Shown piece after piece: positions 26,171 to 34,949 of a stretch of DNA of 64,000 bases. The stretch spans positions 85,411 to 149,410 of the forward strand of contig JAJTHG010000010.1 in NCBI GenBank assembly GCA_021298835.1. Direction: 5' to 3'. Position numbers and translations under genes: made by a program. How positions within the stretch are numbered: position 1 is the stretch's first letter; every line of letters begins with the position of its first letter. This DNA comes from Gemmatimonadota bacterium (GTDB lineage Bacteria > Gemmatimonadota > Gemmatimonadetes > Gemmatimonadales > Gemmatimonadaceae). Below the pieces are notes generated by a model that made no database searches, had not been told where the DNA came from, and worked only from the letters and a program-made list of their open reading frames with translations.

Positions 26171-26240
26171 TCGCTCCCGCGCCGCTTGAACCGCCCCGCA
26201 GCGCGGGGGATACTTCCCCCGGCCCTTCCCGCCCCGCGCC

Positions 26241-27233
26241 ATGACCCGTTTGCCCGACTCGATGGTCCCCGCGCCGCTCGCGGCCTCGCCGTGGTACGTC
26301 GCGGCGTACTGGGCGCTGGTCGTGCACGCGGTGTCGCAGGCGATCTCGGCGGTCGCGTTCGCGACGTTCCTCGTCGAGCCGTACCCGGCGTGGCTGAGCC
26401 GCCCGGAGTATCTGGGGCTGCTCAACTTCGGCCTGAAGTTCGGCGGCCAGATCACGGTCGTCCTCGGGGCCGTCGCGGGCTACGCGTTCGCGGTGCGCGT
26501 GCTCGGCGTGCGGGCGGCGACGCTCGCGTTCGTGGTGACGTTCGTGCTGTCGCTGCTGGCCGAGTTGTCGGGGACGCACTTCGGGGTCCCGTTCGGCGTG
26601 TACGGCTACTCCGATCGGCTCGGGTACAAGATCCTCGACCTCGTGCCGTTCAACATCCCGGCGTCGTGGTTCTACATGATCGTCGGCTGCCTGGCGATCT
26701 GCGCACGACTGCTGCCGGCGAAGGACGACGCGACGAGCCGGTGGTGGTGGGCCTTGGTGAGCGGGGCGTGCCTGACGGCGTGGGACGTGCTGCTCGACCC
26801 GGCGATGGTGAAGACGTACCACTGGATCTGGCGCGTCCCCGACCTGTCGGGGGCGCCGGCGTGGCAGCGGTTCATCGGCGAGCCGATCGTGTACGGGATG
26901 CCGATCACCAACTGGCTGGGCTGGCTGCTGACCGGCACGGTCGTGTCGCGGGCGGCGCTCGCGGTGGTGCCGCCGAGCGCGTGGGCGGCGGCGCTGCGAC
27001 CATGGCGCTTCCCGCTGGTGCTCTACGGCGTCAACGGGTTGCTGCCGCTGGCGATCTGCCTGCGGCAGGACATGGCGTGGGCGGGGCTCGCCGGCGGAGC
27101 GGTGATGGGGCTGCCGCTGTGGTTCGCGTGGCGCGCCGTGCCGTTCGCCCCGCCGGGCGAGCCGGTGTCCCTGCCCGCCCCCGCGCATCGCGCGGTTCCG
27201 ACGCTGGGCGGCATGGCGCCGGCCGGCGACTGA
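26241..27233 (+). CDS. cruF: CruF-type carotenoid 1,2-hydratase
   Basis: 330 residues, about 8 membrane helices. The stretch GTHFGVPFGVYGYSDRLGYKILDLVPFNIPASWFYM and the later WDVLLDPAMV/WIGEP-like IGEPIVYGMPITNWLGW segments are typical of the CruF / bisanhydrobacterioruberin hydratase family (DUF422), which adds water to the psi end group (C1') of acyclic or monocyclic carotenoids. It sits upstream of crtI. In Gemmatimonas phototrophica the main carotenoid is an oscillol dirhamnoside, which needs such hydration; the same product here is inference. Downstream genes follow on the same strand. Confidence 0.85.
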   Translation: MTRLPDSMVPAPLAASPWYVAAYWALVVHAVSQAISAVAFATFLVEPYPAWLSRPEYLGLLNFGLKFGGQITVVLGAVAGYAFAVRVLGVRAATLAFVVTFVLSLLAELSGTHFGVPFGVYGYSDRLGYKILDLVPFNIPASWFYMIVGCLAICARLLPAKDDATSRWWWALVSGACLTAWDVLLDPAMVKTYHWIWRVPDLSGAPAWQRFIGEPIVYGMPITNWLGWLLTGTVVSRAALAVVPPSAWAAALRPWRFPLVLYGVNGLLPLAICLRQDMAWAGLAGGAVMGLPLWFAWRAVPFAPPGEPVSLPAPAHRAVPTLGGMAPAGD

Positions 27234-27289
27234 CGGCGTCCCGGGACGATCCCGCCGACGCCGGCGCCCCCGCTCTCGAGCCGACCTCC

Positions 27290-27562
27290 GTGGACCTGCC
27301 GACCCTGCTCGCCTCCGACCTGATCCCGCTGGCCGCGCTGGGGGTGATCGCGCTCGAAGGGCTGGTGCTGCTCGCGCGACGCCGCCGGACGGGCCGCGGG
27401 CCGGCGCCCCGGCTGGTGGTGAGTTTCCTCGCGAGTGGCGCGGCGCTCATGGCGGCGCTCTACTTCCACCGGCGGCCGGACGGCGTCGCGGGCTTCGGGC
27501 TCGCGATGACGGCGGCGCTCGCCCTCCATCTCTGGCATCTCGCCCGCCTGCCGCGGGCGTAG
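27290..27562 (+). CDS. Small membrane protein between cruF and crtI
   Basis: 90 residues from GTG 27290. Two to three hydrophobic segments: LIPLAALGVIALEGLVLLA, LVVSFLASGAALMAALYF, and GFGLAMTAALALHLWHLARL, with an RRRRTGRG basic loop between. No named family recognised. Location between cruF and crtI, 9 nt before crtI, suggests co-transcription with carotenoid genes. Other GTG codons could be the start. Confidence 0.6.
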   Translation: MDLPTLLASDLIPLAALGVIALEGLVLLARRRRTGRGPAPRLVVSFLASGAALMAALYFHRRPDGVAGFGLAMTAALALHLWHLARLPRA

Positions 27563-27571
27563 GACATCGCG

Positions 27572-29107
27572 ATGCGCATCGTCGTCATCGGAAGCGGGTT
27601 CGGCGGCCTCGCCGCGGCCATCCGGCTGCAGGCGCAGGGGCACGACGTCACGATCGTCGAGAAGCTCGACAAGCCGGGCGGCCGCGCCTACGTCTTCACG
27701 CGCGACGGCTTCACGTTCGACGGCGGCCCGACGATCGTCACCGTGCCGTGGATGCTCGACCAGCTCTTCGCCGCCTCCGGACGGGAGACGAAGGACTACG
27801 TGCAGCTGGTCAAGCTCGACCCGTTCTACAACATCCGGTTCGAGGACGGGTCGGTCTTCCACTACAACGACGATCGCGCGCAGCTCGAGCGGCAGATCCG
27901 CGAGTTCGACCCCGCCGACGTCGAGGGCTACCGCCGGTTCTCGGCGCACTCGCAGCAGGTGCTCGAGGCCGGGATGGCGCTGATCGACCAGCCGTTCCAC
28001 ACGATCTGGCCCACCCTGAAGGTCGTGCCGACGCTCGCGAAGCTGCGCGCCGACCGCTCGGTGGCGGGGACGGCCGAGCACTACCTGCGGGACCGGCGGC
28101 TGCGGCAGGTGTTCTCGTTCCACCCGCTGCTGGTGGGCGGCAACCCGTTCCGCGCCTCGGCGATGTACTCGCTCATCCACGCGCTCGAGCAGCGCTGGGG
28201 GGTGTGGTTCGCGATGGGGGGCACCGGGGCGCTGGTGCGCGGGCTCGTCCGCTGCTTCGAGGACATCGGCGGCACGCTGCGCACGAACGCCGAGGTGACC
28301 GGGATTCTGCTGGCGCCGGGCGGCGGGCGTGCGACCGGCGTGCGGCTGGCCGACGGCGACGTGCTCGCCGCCGACGCGGTGGTGTGCAACGGCGACCTCG
28401 CGCAGGCCTACCGGACGCTGCTGCCGCCGAGCGCGCGGCCCAGCATGCCGGACGCCCGGCTCGAGCGGATGCGCCATTCGATGTCGCTGTTCGTGATCTA
28501 CTTCGGCACGACGAAGCAGTACCCGGGGGTGGCACACCACGAGATCCTGCTCGGGCCGCGCTACCGCGAGCTGCTCGAGGACATCTTCGAGCGGAAGGTC
28601 CTCGCCGACGACTTCTCGCTCTACCTGCACCGTCCCACGGCAACGGATCCCTCGCTCGCGCCGCCGGGCCACGACTGCTGGTACGTGCTGTCGCCGGTGC
28701 CGCACCTCGGCAGCCGGACGATCGACTGGGAGCGCGCGGCCGAGCGCTACCGCGACCGCATCATGGGGTACCTGGAGGAGCGCTATCTCCCCGGGCTCTC
28801 GCAGCACGTCGTCAGCGAGCGGTTCATCGACCCGCGCTACTTCGAGCGGACGCTCAACAGCTACCTCGGGGCCGCCTTCGGTCCCGAGCCGACGCTGCTG
28901 CAGAGCGCCTACATGCGCCCGCACAGCTTCTCGGCCGACATCCCCAACCTGTACTTCTGCGGGGCGGGGCCGCATCCGGGGGCGGGCATCCCGGGGGTCG
29001 TGGCCAGCGGGAAGATCGTCGCCGACCTGATCGGCCGCGCCCCGGGCACGCCGCGGCGCGAACGGATGCACCACAGCGGCCCGGTGGCTGCCGCCGGCGC
29101 CGGCTGA
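27572..29107 (+). CDS. crtI: Phytoene desaturase
   Basis: 511 residues. FAD-dependent carotenoid desaturase. Dinucleotide-binding motif MRIVVIGSGFGGLAAAIRL at the N-terminus followed by the CrtI signature KPGGRAYVFTRDGFTFDGGPT. Internal markers: FHPLLVGGNPF, AMGGTGALVRGLV, and the C-terminal FAD motif LYFCGAGPHPGAGIPGVVASGK. It desaturates phytoene to neurosporene or lycopene. No phytoene synthase crtB is present in the window, so that step must be encoded elsewhere. It lies in a run cruF, small membrane gene, crtI, membrane gene. Confidence 0.93.
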   Translation: MRIVVIGSGFGGLAAAIRLQAQGHDVTIVEKLDKPGGRAYVFTRDGFTFDGGPTIVTVPWMLDQLFAASGRETKDYVQLVKLDPFYNIRFEDGSVFHYNDDRAQLERQIREFDPADVEGYRRFSAHSQQVLEAGMALIDQPFHTIWPTLKVVPTLAKLRADRSVAGTAEHYLRDRRLRQVFSFHPLLVGGNPFRASAMYSLIHALEQRWGVWFAMGGTGALVRGLVRCFEDIGGTLRTNAEVTGILLAPGGGRATGVRLADGDVLAADAVVCNGDLAQAYRTLLPPSARPSMPDARLERMRHSMSLFVIYFGTTKQYPGVAHHEILLGPRYRELLEDIFERKVLADDFSLYLHRPTATDPSLAPPGHDCWYVLSPVPHLGSRTIDWERAAERYRDRIMGYLEERYLPGLSQHVVSERFIDPRYFERTLNSYLGAAFGPEPTLLQSAYMRPHSFSADIPNLYFCGAGPHPGAGIPGVVASGKIVADLIGRAPGTPRRERMHHSGPVAAAGAG

Positions 29108-29110
29108 CCG

Positions 29111-29869
29111 ATGCTGCATGACCTGTTCCGGGTGCTCGTCTGGGCCCACCTCGTCACCGGCGCGGTGGGGCTGGTGCTGTTCTGGGTCGTCGGCGTCTTC
29201 TCGCGGAAGGGGGCGACGCCGCACAAGCGGTGGGGGCTCGTCTTCGTGTACTGCATGCTGTTCACCGGCTCGATGGCGGTGGGGATGAGCACCCTCACGC
29301 TGGTCGATCCGATGGCGACGCACCCGCACTTCGTGCAGCACCCGATCTTCAAGGACGCCGCGCTCGTGCGCGGGCTGTTCGGGTGGATGATGCAGTTCCT
29401 CGCCCTGCTCACCATCTCGCTGGCATGGCACGGCTGGGGGGCGGTGCGGCACAAGGCGCACCACGCCTTCAACCGGCGGCCCCTCAACGTCGCGCTGCAG
29501 GTGGTGGTGATCGTGACGGCGCTCAACACCGCGTGGCAGGGCATCCGGCTGGGGCAGTACGTGATGCTGGGGCTGCCCGTCGTGGGCGTGGCGTCGGGGG
29601 TGACGAACCTCTGGTTCGCGTGGCAGGCGGCCCCGAAGCGCTTCGCGTACATGATCGAGCACGTGAAGGCGCTGGTGGGAGCGGCGATCTCGGCCTACAC
29701 CGCGTTCCTGGCCTTCGGGCTGGTGCGGCTGATGCCGGACCGGGTGTTCTCGCCGGTGCTGTGGTCCATCCCGCTGGTCGTCGGGCTGTCCATCATCATC
29801 TACCACTTCACGCGGTTCATCCGGCTGCGGGCGCGGCAGGCACCGGCGAGCGCGGTCGTCCCGACGTAG
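29111..29869 (+). CDS. Polytopic membrane protein, DUF2306-like
   Basis: 252 residues, 3 nt after crtI. About seven membrane helices with conserved-looking His: LVWAHLVTGAVGLVLFW, PHKRWGLVFVYCMLFTGSMA and the later EHVKALVGAAISAYTAFLAFG. The HKxxG motif near residue 37 and the EHvxa...aYtaF motif resemble DUF2306-type quinol-oxidase-like membrane proteins. Function unknown; probably co-transcribed with crtI. Confidence 0.7.
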   Translation: MLHDLFRVLVWAHLVTGAVGLVLFWVVGVFSRKGATPHKRWGLVFVYCMLFTGSMAVGMSTLTLVDPMATHPHFVQHPIFKDAALVRGLFGWMMQFLALLTISLAWHGWGAVRHKAHHAFNRRPLNVALQVVVIVTALNTAWQGIRLGQYVMLGLPVVGVASGVTNLWFAWQAAPKRFAYMIEHVKALVGAAISAYTAFLAFGLVRLMPDRVFSPVLWSIPLVVGLSIIIYHFTRFIRLRARQAPASAVVPT

Positions 29870-29888
29870 GCGCGGCCGCGGGCGCGCG

Positions 29889-31268
29889 TCAGCCCAGCCG
29901 ACGCACCGTGCCGACGATCGGCCGCCGCGGCCGCGTGGTGAGGCGGGACGCCGGCGCGACGCCCGCCGGGTCGCGCGGGACGAAGTCGAAGTCGCGCACC
30001 ACGCGCGCGATGATCAGCGCGGCCTCGACCTGCGCGAACGCCGCGCCCACGCACACGCGCGGCCCCGCGCCGAAGGGGATGTAGGCCCCCGGTACGTGCC
30101 CCTTCTCCCGCTCGGGGGCCCAGCGGTCGGGGTCGAAGCGCTCGGGCTCGGGCCAGAGCTTCCGGTGCCGGTGCATCGTCCACGGCGCGATCATGATCAT
30201 CGTGCCGCGCCGCACGCGGCGGCCGGCCACCACGGTGTCGCGCGAGGCAACGCGCGGGATGAACGTCAGCGGCGGGTACACCCGCATCGTCTCGCGGAAG
30301 ACGGCCCGTACGTACGGCAGCCGCTTGACGTGCTCGAATTCCACCGGTCCGTCCCCCACCACCTGCGCCACCTCGTCGCGGAGCCGCGCGGCCACGTCGG
30401 GGAGCTGGGAGAGCAGAAAGAGGATCCACGTGAGGACGCTCGCCGTCGTCTCGTGGCCGGCGAGGAAGAAGGTGCCGATCTCGTCGATCAGCTCGTCTCG
30501 GGAGAAGGCCGCCCCGGTGTCGGGATCGCGCGCCGCGATCGCGGCGCCGGCGATGTCGTCGAGCACGGGCGCGCCCGGCGCGAGCCGCTCGTCGAGGAGG
30601 GCGCCGATGTGCGCGCGGATGCGGGTGCACGCGTCCACCACGTTGGGGGGCTGCGGCACGTCCGCGAACGGCGCGCCGAAGAGCAGCCGCCCCACCTCGA
30701 CGTTCGCCACGCGCCCCTGCCACTCGGCGAACGCCGAGAACACGGCGCGGGCCGCGTCGGACGCGAGCGACTTCGAGAAGATCGTCCGCGTAATGATGTC
30801 CGCCGTCAGCTGGCTCATCGCGTGATCGAGCACCAGCGGCGTCCCGTCGGCGGCGTGGCGCGCCAGCTCGGGCACGAAGGCGTCCACGGCCGCCGACATC
30901 GGGGCGAAGGCGCGGTTGATGCGCATGTGCGAGAACGCCGGCTCGATCATCCGCCGCTGGCGCCGCCACGTCCCGCCGTTGCTCACGAAGATGGACTCCC
31001 CCACCAGCGGCATCAGCGCCCCGGTCATGAGGTCGTTCTTCGGGAAGTCGCCGTCCGGATCGGCGAGGATGCGGCTCACCTCCGGCGGGTCGTTGACCAG
31101 CAGGATGCCGCGGCGCGACCAGCCGAGCGTCGTGACGAGCTGCGTGTACGCCGCCGCCGGCAGGATCGAGAGCAGGTCGCGGTCGCGCCGCGCCACCGTG
31201 CGCAGCAGCGACGGCAGCGGCGACATCGGGCGCGGTGCCGGCGGCCGGTACCCCGCGGCGGCCGTCAC
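29889..31268 (-). CDS. Cytochrome P450
   Basis: 459 residues from GTG 31268, which overlaps the upstream stop (GTGA); ATG 31226 is an alternative. Class-wide motifs are intact: I-helix AGHETTAS, K-helix ETMRVYP (ExxR), PERFDPDRW, and the heme loop FGAGPRVCVGAAFA with the thiolate Cys. Sequence style resembles soluble bacterial P450s of the CYP102/CYP4-like clade. Substrate unknown. Its position next to crtI makes a carotenoid or lipid substrate possible, but nothing in sequence proves it. Confidence 0.9.
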   Translation of the reverse strand: MTAAAGYRPPAPRPMSPLPSLLRTVARRDRDLLSILPAAAYTQLVTTLGWSRRGILLVNDPPEVSRILADPDGDFPKNDLMTGALMPLVGESIFVSNGGTWRRQRRMIEPAFSHMRINRAFAPMSAAVDAFVPELARHAADGTPLVLDHAMSQLTADIITRTIFSKSLASDAARAVFSAFAEWQGRVANVEVGRLLFGAPFADVPQPPNVVDACTRIRAHIGALLDERLAPGAPVLDDIAGAAIAARDPDTGAAFSRDELIDEIGTFFLAGHETTASVLTWILFLLSQLPDVAARLRDEVAQVVGDGPVEFEHVKRLPYVRAVFRETMRVYPPLTFIPRVASRDTVVAGRRVRRGTMIMIAPWTMHRHRKLWPEPERFDPDRWAPEREKGHVPGAYIPFGAGPRVCVGAAFAQVEAALIIARVVRDFDFVPRDPAGVAPASRLTTRPRRPIVGTVRRLG

Positions 31269-31774
31269 GAGCGGCGCTCGAACGACAGCCGCTGCGGCAT
31301 CGGGAACCTCACCGCATGGCGGCGGAAGTTGAGCGTCGTGCCGGGCATCGCGTCGGTCACCACGAAGCAGATCGGGATCTCGGGCTCGGCGTCCGGGACC
31401 ACGGTGGCGGCGAAGCCACGGTCGCGGAGGAAGGTCGCCGCCTCCTCCGCCCGGCGGTGCGGGTCGTCCACGACGAGCCCGATGCTCGACGTGGCGCCGT
31501 GCACCCGGGCGCGCACCTCGGGGGTGGCGCTGCTGACGATCGTCCAGTCCCAGAGGATCGCGCGGCGCACCCCGCGCGTGATGCCCCAGTAGCGCTGCCG
31601 CGGCCCGTGCCGCTCGAGCAGCGTCACGACCGCGTCCTGCGCGGCGGGCGAGGCCGCCAGGAAGATGCGCGACCCGGGATCGGGGAATGGCAGCAGGTTG
31701 CGGCCGTTGACGGCGAAGAGCGCCCAGAGCACGAACACCACGGCGGGCACGAGGATCCAGAGCGGCACGTACAC
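31265..31774 (-). CDS. Membrane-anchored unknown protein upstream of the P450
   Basis: 169 residues. One N-terminal membrane helix (LWILVPAVVFVLWALFAV), then a soluble domain with alternating strands and helices: AAQDAVVTLLERHG, ILWDWTIVSSATPEVRARV, IGLVVDDPHRRAEEAATFLRDRG and PEIPICFVVTDAMPGTTL. No known family recognised. Overlap of its stop with the P450 start suggests a coupled pair. Confidence 0.6.
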   Translation of the reverse strand: MYVPLWILVPAVVFVLWALFAVNGRNLLPFPDPGSRIFLAASPAAQDAVVTLLERHGPRQRYWGITRGVRRAILWDWTIVSSATPEVRARVHGATSSIGLVVDDPHRRAEEAATFLRDRGFAATVVPDAEPEIPICFVVTDAMPGTTLNFRRHAVRFPMPQRLSFERRS

Positions 31775-31823
31775 CCCCCAAACCTACCCACGCCCGCGAA
31801 GCGAGGCACTAGCTTTCCCCGCA

Positions 31824-32819
31824 ATGCCCGGCCCCTATCGCAACGCGTCCGGCGAGGACGTCAGCGGCTGGCAGGCGCTCCGGTGGTTCGCCACTCGCAC
31901 CGTCAGGCGCCTCCCCCGGCCACCGCGGTCGCCGGTGCGCGGCATCGCCCCGGACCTCGCCTTCCTCACGGCCAACCGGGACACGCCGGCGGCCACCTGG
32001 ATCGGCCACTCGACGGTGCTGCTGCAGGTGGGGGGCGTGAACATCCTCACCGACCCGATGTTCTCGTGCTTCGCGTCGCCGCTGCCGATCGGCGGCCCGC
32101 GGCGACACCAGCCCCCCGGCGTGCCGCTGGCCGAGCTGCCGCGCATCGACGTCGTCCTGCTCTCGCACATCCACTACGACCACCTCGACCGCCGCTCGGT
32201 GCGCACGCTGGCGCGGCAGGCGGGCGGGCCGCCCCTCTTCCTCGTGCCGGCCGGCGTCGAGCGCTGGTTCGCCGCCAACGTGCCGGGCACGGTGCTCGCG
32301 GGCGACGCGGCCACCGTGCGCGGCTTCGAGTGGGACGACGTCCTCGCCGACCACCCGCGTGCCCCGGGCCTGACGTTCGACTTCCTGCGGGTGCAGCACT
32401 GGTCGAACCGCTCGCCCTTCTCGCGCAACGACACGCCGTGGGGCAGTTGGGCGATCCGCCATCACGGCTTCTCGTTCTGGTTCTCGGGCGACCTCGGCTA
32501 CTCGGCTGACGCCGCCGAGATCGGGCGGCGCTTCGGGGGCTTCGACGCCGCGGCGATCGCCATCGGGGCCTACGAGCCGCGGTGGTTCATGAAGGGGCAG
32601 CACTGCAATCCCGACGAGGCCGTGCAGATCATGCACGACGTGAGGGCGCGTGAGGCCTTCGCGATCCACTGGGGCACCTTCGAGCTCACCGACGAGCCGC
32701 TCGACCAGCCGCCCCGCGACCTCGCCGCGGCGCTGGCCGCGCGCGGCGTGCCGGCCGAACGCTTCCGCGTGCTGCGGCACGGCGAGACGCGGCGCTACGC
32801 GCCGGGGGGGCGACCGTGA
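31824..32819 (+). CDS. Metallo-beta-lactamase-fold hydrolase (NAPE-PLD/UlaG-like)
   Basis: 331 residues from ATG 31824. Metal motif SHIHYDHLD (HxHxDH) near residue 115, preceded by ATWIGHSTVLLQVGGVNILTDPMFS and followed by FSFWFSGDLGYS (Asp ligand) and AFAIHWGTFEL (His ligand). The GHST...LTDP pattern and length fit the L-ascorbate-6-phosphate lactonase / N-acyl-phosphatidylethanolamine phospholipase D-like group. Substrate unknown. Its stop overlaps the next gene's GTG. Confidence 0.85.
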   Translation: MPGPYRNASGEDVSGWQALRWFATRTVRRLPRPPRSPVRGIAPDLAFLTANRDTPAATWIGHSTVLLQVGGVNILTDPMFSCFASPLPIGGPRRHQPPGVPLAELPRIDVVLLSHIHYDHLDRRSVRTLARQAGGPPLFLVPAGVERWFAANVPGTVLAGDAATVRGFEWDDVLADHPRAPGLTFDFLRVQHWSNRSPFSRNDTPWGSWAIRHHGFSFWFSGDLGYSADAAEIGRRFGGFDAAAIAIGAYEPRWFMKGQHCNPDEAVQIMHDVRAREAFAIHWGTFELTDEPLDQPPRDLAAALAARGVPAERFRVLRHGETRRYAPGGRP

Positions 32820-34042
32820 GCCGCACGGTGCTCATCACCGTGGGCCGCATGCCCAAGGGGCTCGACCTCGCGCGCGGGTTCGCGGCCGAGGGCTGCCGCG
32901 TGGTCGTGGCCGATCCCTACCGCTGGCACGTCGCCCGGCTGTCGCGCGCGGTGGCGGCGACCCACCGGACAGTGGCGCCGGCCCGCGAGCCGGACCGCTA
33001 CCTCGAGCAGCTGTCCGACATCGTCGCGCGCGAACGGGTGGAGCTCGTCGTGCCCGTGTCCGAGGAGACCATGCACGTCGTGCGGCTCGGCGACCGCCTG
33101 CCGGCCGGCACGCGCCTCTTCGCGGGGCCGGCGGCGCTCGTGCACACGCTGCACGACAAGTGGCGCTTCAACCGGCTGGCCGCGACGTTCGGGCTTCCGG
33201 TGCCCCCGTCGGCGCCGCTTGGCGACGACGCGGCGCGCGCCGTCGTCGAGGCGGGCCCGGCGGTGGTGAAGCCGATCTGGTCGTGCGGCGGCGCGGGAGT
33301 CGAGTTCCTCGAGCACGGCGCCCCCCTGCCGGCGGCGCGCGCGGCGGGCCCCGCCCTCGTGCAGCAGCGCGTGGACGGCACGCACCTCAGCACCTGCTCG
33401 GTGGCCGTCGGGGGGCGCGTGCTCGGCACCACGGTGTACCGCGGCGTGGTGATGGCCGGCACGGTGGCGGTGTGCTTCCGCCGCGTGGCGGACGCGCGGG
33501 CGATCGAGGCGTGGGTGGAAGCGTTCGTGGCGCGCACCGGCTACTCCGGCTTCGTCTCGTTCGACTTCATCGTCGCGGGCGACGGCACCCCCTACGCCAT
33601 CGAGTGCAACCCGCGCGTCACCAGCGGGATGCACTTCTTCGACCACCCTGCCGTGGCCCGCGCGGTGCTCTCCCAAGGGGCGAGCGGCCCCGTGCCGCAC
33701 CGGCCGGAGACGCACCTGCAGCACTTCTACGCCACGCTCATGGAGGCCGAGGGGGCGCTGCTCTCGGGCCGGCCCTCGCGCGAACAGTTCGTGAACCTCT
33801 GGCAGGCGCGGGACGTCGTGTGGGCGCCGCGCGACCCCCTGCCCTTCTGGGGGATGACGCCCGCGTCGTACGAGCTGCTGGCGAAGAGTCTCTTCGGGAA
33901 GATGAGCATGGGCGAGGCGGCCACCGGGGACATCGGGTGGTTCGGCCCGCCGCCGATGGATCTGGGGGAAGTGCCGGCCGCACCGCGCCCCGTCGGCGTG
34001 ACGCCGGCGGCCCCGGCGGCCCCGGCGGCTCGCGCCGGTTGA
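32816..34042 (+). CDS. ATP-grasp ligase-like protein
   Basis: 408 residues from GTG 32816 (GTGA overlap). N-terminal Rossmann-like preATP-grasp domain (VLITVGRMPKGLDLARGFAAEGCRVVVADP), then an ATP-grasp fold with KWRFNRLAATFGLPVP, AVVKPIWSCGGAGV and the Mg2+/ATP motif YAIECNPRVTSGMHFF. This resembles carbamoyl-phosphate-synthase-like ATP-grasp enzymes that join a carboxylate to an amine or thiol. The substrate is unknown. The C-terminus has an unusual Pro/Ala tail. Coupled to the metallo-hydrolase gene. Confidence 0.82.
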   Translation: MSRTVLITVGRMPKGLDLARGFAAEGCRVVVADPYRWHVARLSRAVAATHRTVAPAREPDRYLEQLSDIVARERVELVVPVSEETMHVVRLGDRLPAGTRLFAGPAALVHTLHDKWRFNRLAATFGLPVPPSAPLGDDAARAVVEAGPAVVKPIWSCGGAGVEFLEHGAPLPAARAAGPALVQQRVDGTHLSTCSVAVGGRVLGTTVYRGVVMAGTVAVCFRRVADARAIEAWVEAFVARTGYSGFVSFDFIVAGDGTPYAIECNPRVTSGMHFFDHPAVARAVLSQGASGPVPHRPETHLQHFYATLMEAEGALLSGRPSREQFVNLWQARDVVWAPRDPLPFWGMTPASYELLAKSLFGKMSMGEAATGDIGWFGPPPMDLGEVPAAPRPVGVTPAAPAAPAARAG

Positions 34043-34115
34043 CGCCCGCCTGCCCCAGCCCGCAATTTCGACCGAAGGTGCCCGGCTCCACCTCCCCCGT
34101 CCGCCCCGAGGCGCG

Positions 34116-34292
34116 ATGAACGAGAAGCAGATGCAGGCCCTGCTCAAGAAGACGCAGGCGAAGGCGGCCCAGAAGGCCGCAAAGTCCAAGCCGTCGTTCG
34201 ACCCCACGCTCGAGGCCACGCGCCCCAAGCAGACCGCCGACGACAGCGACGCGAGCGACATCTTCCGCACGATGAAGAAGCGGGAGTTCTGA
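34116..34292 (+). CDS. Small charged protein, unknown
   Basis: 58 residues, ATG 34116 with GAGG 8 nt upstream; starts MNEKQMQALLKKTQAKAAQK and ends FRTMKKREF. Strongly basic N-terminal half (likely helical, Lys/Ala-rich) and acidic centre (DDSDASD). No family recognised. It sits 6 nt before the DinB-like gene on the same strand. The clear ribosome-binding site and helical periodicity support it as real. Confidence 0.6.
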   Translation: MNEKQMQALLKKTQAKAAQKAAKSKPSFDPTLEATRPKQTADDSDASDIFRTMKKREF

Positions 34293-34298
34293 GCGCCG

Positions 34299-34904
34299 AT
34301 GCGCCTCCCGCCCGCCGACGCGGCCCCGGGCTCCCTCGGCGCCGAAGTCGTGGCCGAGGCGCGGTTCTACCTGACGGTCGAGTACCGCACCAAGATCGCG
34401 CACCTGCTCGAGGCCCTTCCCCCCGCCGTGCTCTGGCAGCGGCCCGCCGAAGGAAGCAACGCGATCGGCAACCTGCTGCGCCATCTGGCCGGCAACGTGC
34501 GCCAGTGGATCGTCGCCGGCGTCGGCGGCTCGACCTTCGCCCGCGACCGGAACGGCGAGTTCGCCGCCGATGCCGCCACCGACGGGGCCGACGCGACGAC
34601 CCTCCTCGCGCACCTCGACGCCGCCCTGCGCGACGCCGACGCCGTGCTCGCACGGCTCACGACCGCCGACCTGCTGTCGCGCCGCACGATCCAGTCGCGC
34701 GAGATCTCGGTGCTCTCGGCGGTGCTCCATGTCGTCGAGCATTTCGCCATGCACACCGGGCAGATGATCCTGCTCGCCAAGGCGATGGCCCCGGGCCGCG
34801 TGCGGTTCTACGAGGACGAGCCGCTGGGGCAGGCGAAGCCGCTGTGGCTCGCGGCGCTGCGGCCGGTGCCCGGCACCGGCGACCCGGACCCGCCCCCGCG
34901 CTGA
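34299..34904 (+). CDS. DinB/DUF1572-family protein
   Basis: 201 residues. Helical-bundle protein with candidate metal ligands in NLLRHLAGNVRQW and VLHVVEHFAMHTGQMILLAK (HxxxH pattern), typical of DUF1572/DinB proteins. Function unknown; enzymatic thiol transfer is possible by family. It faces the end of puhC convergently (46 nt apart). Compare the DinB protein at 19.98 kb. Confidence 0.8.
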   Translation: MRLPPADAAPGSLGAEVVAEARFYLTVEYRTKIAHLLEALPPAVLWQRPAEGSNAIGNLLRHLAGNVRQWIVAGVGGSTFARDRNGEFAADAATDGADATTLLAHLDAALRDADAVLARLTTADLLSRRTIQSREISVLSAVLHVVEHFAMHTGQMILLAKAMAPGRVRFYEDEPLGQAKPLWLAALRPVPGTGDPDPPPR

Positions 34905-34949
34905 GTCACGGGGCGTCCCGCCCGAGGGCGGCGCGCCCCCCGTGCGACG

